DNA from: Candidatus Elarobacter sp.
GTDB taxonomy: Bacteria; Vulcanimicrobiota; Vulcanimicrobiia; Vulcanimicrobiales; Vulcanimicrobiaceae
Assembly: GCA_030150085.1 (NCBI GenBank)
Contig: JASLGJ010000320.1
Span: forward strand, 1 to 6,862
Length of the DNA: 6,862 bases
Reading direction: 5' to 3'
The notes beneath the pieces are model-generated. The model was not told the origin of the DNA. It ran no database searches and saw nothing but the letters and a program-made list of their open reading frames with translations. Positions 6,044-6,862 of this stretch are shown here, piece by piece (within the stretch, counting starts at the first letter, position 1; each line of letters starts with the position of its first letter). Made by a program: the position numbers and the translations under genes.

Positions 6044-6393
6044 GTCAGGCTCGCCCGGTAGGCGTGCACTTCGCGCTCGACCTCGCCGTAGGCCGCGGCG
6101 ATCGCGTCGATGCGCGCGCGGGCGTCGCTCAGGTCGCCGGCCCGGGCCCGCTCGTCGAGCTCGGTGGCCAGCCGCATCACCTCGTTGGCGCCGATGTTCC
6201 CCGCGCTGCCCTTGATCGAGTGCGCGGCGCGGCGCACGACTTCGCTGTCGCCGGTGGCGACGCCGTCCTCGAGCGCGCGCTGGTGCTTGGCGCCCGTGGC
6301 GAGCGCCATCTCCAGCAAATCGGCGATCCCCGTCGTGTCGTCCTCGAACGCTTCTTCCAGCCGCTCGAGGTCCAAGATCCGCTTATCCGGCAA
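6040..6393 (-). CDS. Stand-alone HPt phosphotransfer protein
   Basis: Histidine phosphotransfer protein of 117 residues when started at TTG 6393, the usual size for a single HPt four-helix bundle. The phosphorylatable His is H58 in the signature AAHSIKGSAGNIGA. Helices before it (LDLERLEEAFEDDTTGIADLLEMA) and after it (NEVMRLATELDERARAGDL) fit the fold. It should shuttle phosphate between the receiver of a hybrid kinase and the receiver of the following HD-GYP protein, with which it overlaps by four bases. The start is uncertain. No ATG lies in frame near the domain, and GTG 6453 would add 20 basic residues unlike HPt. An out-of-frame ATG at 6407 lies 12 bases after AGGAG and would join this frame if the G5 run at 6404-6400 had one more G. 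Confidence 0.85.
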   Translation of the reverse strand: MPDKRILDLERLEEAFEDDTTGIADLLEMALATGAKHQRALEDGVATGDSEVVRRAAHSIKGSAGNIGANEVMRLATELDERARAGDLSDARARIDAIAAAYGEVEREVHAYRASLT

Positions 6394-6425
6394 CCCGCAC
6401 CCCCATGGTGAGCGAATTCTCCTCT

Positions 6426-6462
6426 CACGGCGCGGCGCCCGTTCGGCCCGCACCGCGCCGTG
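6426..6462. repeat. 10-base-pair inverted repeat upstream of HPt
   Basis: CACGGCGCGG (6426-6435) and CCGCGCCGTG (6453-6462) are perfect reverse complements separated by 17 bases. In the minus-strand transcript the hairpin forms between the stop of the receiver fragment and the AGAGGAG stretch before HPt. A perfect TTGACA (6466-6461) overlaps its outer edge, but no -10 follows at the right distance. There is no T-tract, so it is not a classic terminator. It may be an attenuator, an mRNA stability element or a protein binding site. Confidence 0.6.
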
Positions 6463-6487
6463 TCAAGAGTTCGCTGGCCCTTGCGGC

Positions 6488-6862
6488 TCAGGCCAGCGCG
6501 ACGGCGTGGCGCTCCAGCGCGCCGCGCAGCTCGGCGAGCTGAACGGGCTTGGCCAGGTAGTCGTCCATCCCCGCGGCCAGGCAGACCTCGCGGTCGCCTT
6601 GCATGGCGTTGGCGGTCATCGCGACGATCGTCACCCGCAGCCCGCTCCCGGCCTGCGCGGCGCGGATCGCGCGGGTCGCCTCGTAGCCGTCGAGGACCGG
6701 CATCTCGCAGTCCATCAGCACCAGGTCGTAGCGCCCGCGCGCGACCGCCTCGACCGCTTCGTGCCCGTCCTCGACCGCGTCGGCACGGTAGCCCAGCTTC
6801 TTGAGCTGCTGCAGGGTCAGCTTGCGGTTCACCGCGTTGTCGTCGGCGACCAGGATCGCCAG
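6488..6862 (-). CDS. C-terminal receiver domain, probably of a hybrid histidine kinase (5' end outside window)
   Basis: The frame is open to the window edge and gives 124 residues followed by TGA. Numbered within the fragment, the receiver has D7-D8 ([14 protein letters not shown]), phospho-acceptor D51 ([21 protein letters not shown]), T83 (VAMTANAM) and K105 (YLAKPVQ). The DDN-VNRK opening and the MDCEMP-DGYEATR signature are typical of receivers at the end of hybrid sensor kinases. A GTG at 6832 lies inside the domain, after the acidic pair, and cannot be the true start. The gene is probably the first of a three-gene set with the HPt and HD-GYP genes, from which a 94-base spacer separates it. 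A stand-alone receiver cannot be excluded because the upstream part is missing. Confidence 0.85.
   Translation of the reverse strand: MAILVADDNAVNRKLTLQQLKKLGYRADAVEDGHEAVEAVARGRYDLVLMDCEMPVLDGYEATRAIRAAQAGSGLRVTIVAMTANAMQGDREVCLAAGMDDYLAKPVQLAELRGALERHAVALA

Noticed and set aside
1..6862. CRISPR array, tRNA, rRNA, insertion sequence or phage attachment site
   Set aside because: I saw no regularly spaced direct repeats, cloverleaf-like sequence, transposase motifs or flanking terminal repeats on either strand.

Overview
The window is a GC-rich bacterial chromosome segment. It carries five complete or nearly complete ordinary genes, one unusual gene of unknown function, and two gene fragments at the edges. 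The combination of an RqcH/NFACT-type protein, a class B dye-decolorizing peroxidase, a soil-type phosphorelay and very high GC suggests a free-living environmental bacterium. Candidatus Eremiobacterota or a neighbouring GC-rich, poorly cultivated phylum fits best, but this is an impression from gene style, not proof.

Left region (1-2493): guanylate kinase (gmk, minus strand) is followed three bases downstream by the first codons of another gene that leaves the window. Divergent from gmk is a full-length NFACT protein (RqcH-like, plus strand), which belongs to ribosome-associated quality control. The 120-base region between them holds small two-base-loop hairpins and no convincing Shine-Dalgarno for the NFACT gene. 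The NFACT gene converges on the next gene, with a strong GC hairpin in the 33-base gap.

Middle region (2494-5000): a cytoplasmic class B DyP haem peroxidase (minus) is divergent from a 460-residue protein of unknown function (plus). The unknown protein is the most remarkable item here. Its N-terminal part holds two collinear copies of an 80-residue-spaced unit. Each copy ends in six cysteines placed exactly every fourth residue (C58 to C78 and C138 to C158). Behind them come proline-rich linkers and two probable beta-sandwich modules with CC pairs. The 209-base region between the two genes is richer in AT than its surroundings and contains a 10-base palindrome.

Right region (5015-6862): three minus-strand genes read in the order receiver fragment, HPt protein, receiver plus HD-GYP protein. 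The fragment is probably the C-terminal receiver of a hybrid histidine kinase. Together they look like a phosphorelay ending in a cyclic-di-GMP phosphodiesterase. HPt and HD-GYP overlap by GTGA and are probably translationally coupled. A 10-base-pair inverted repeat lies between the receiver fragment and HPt.
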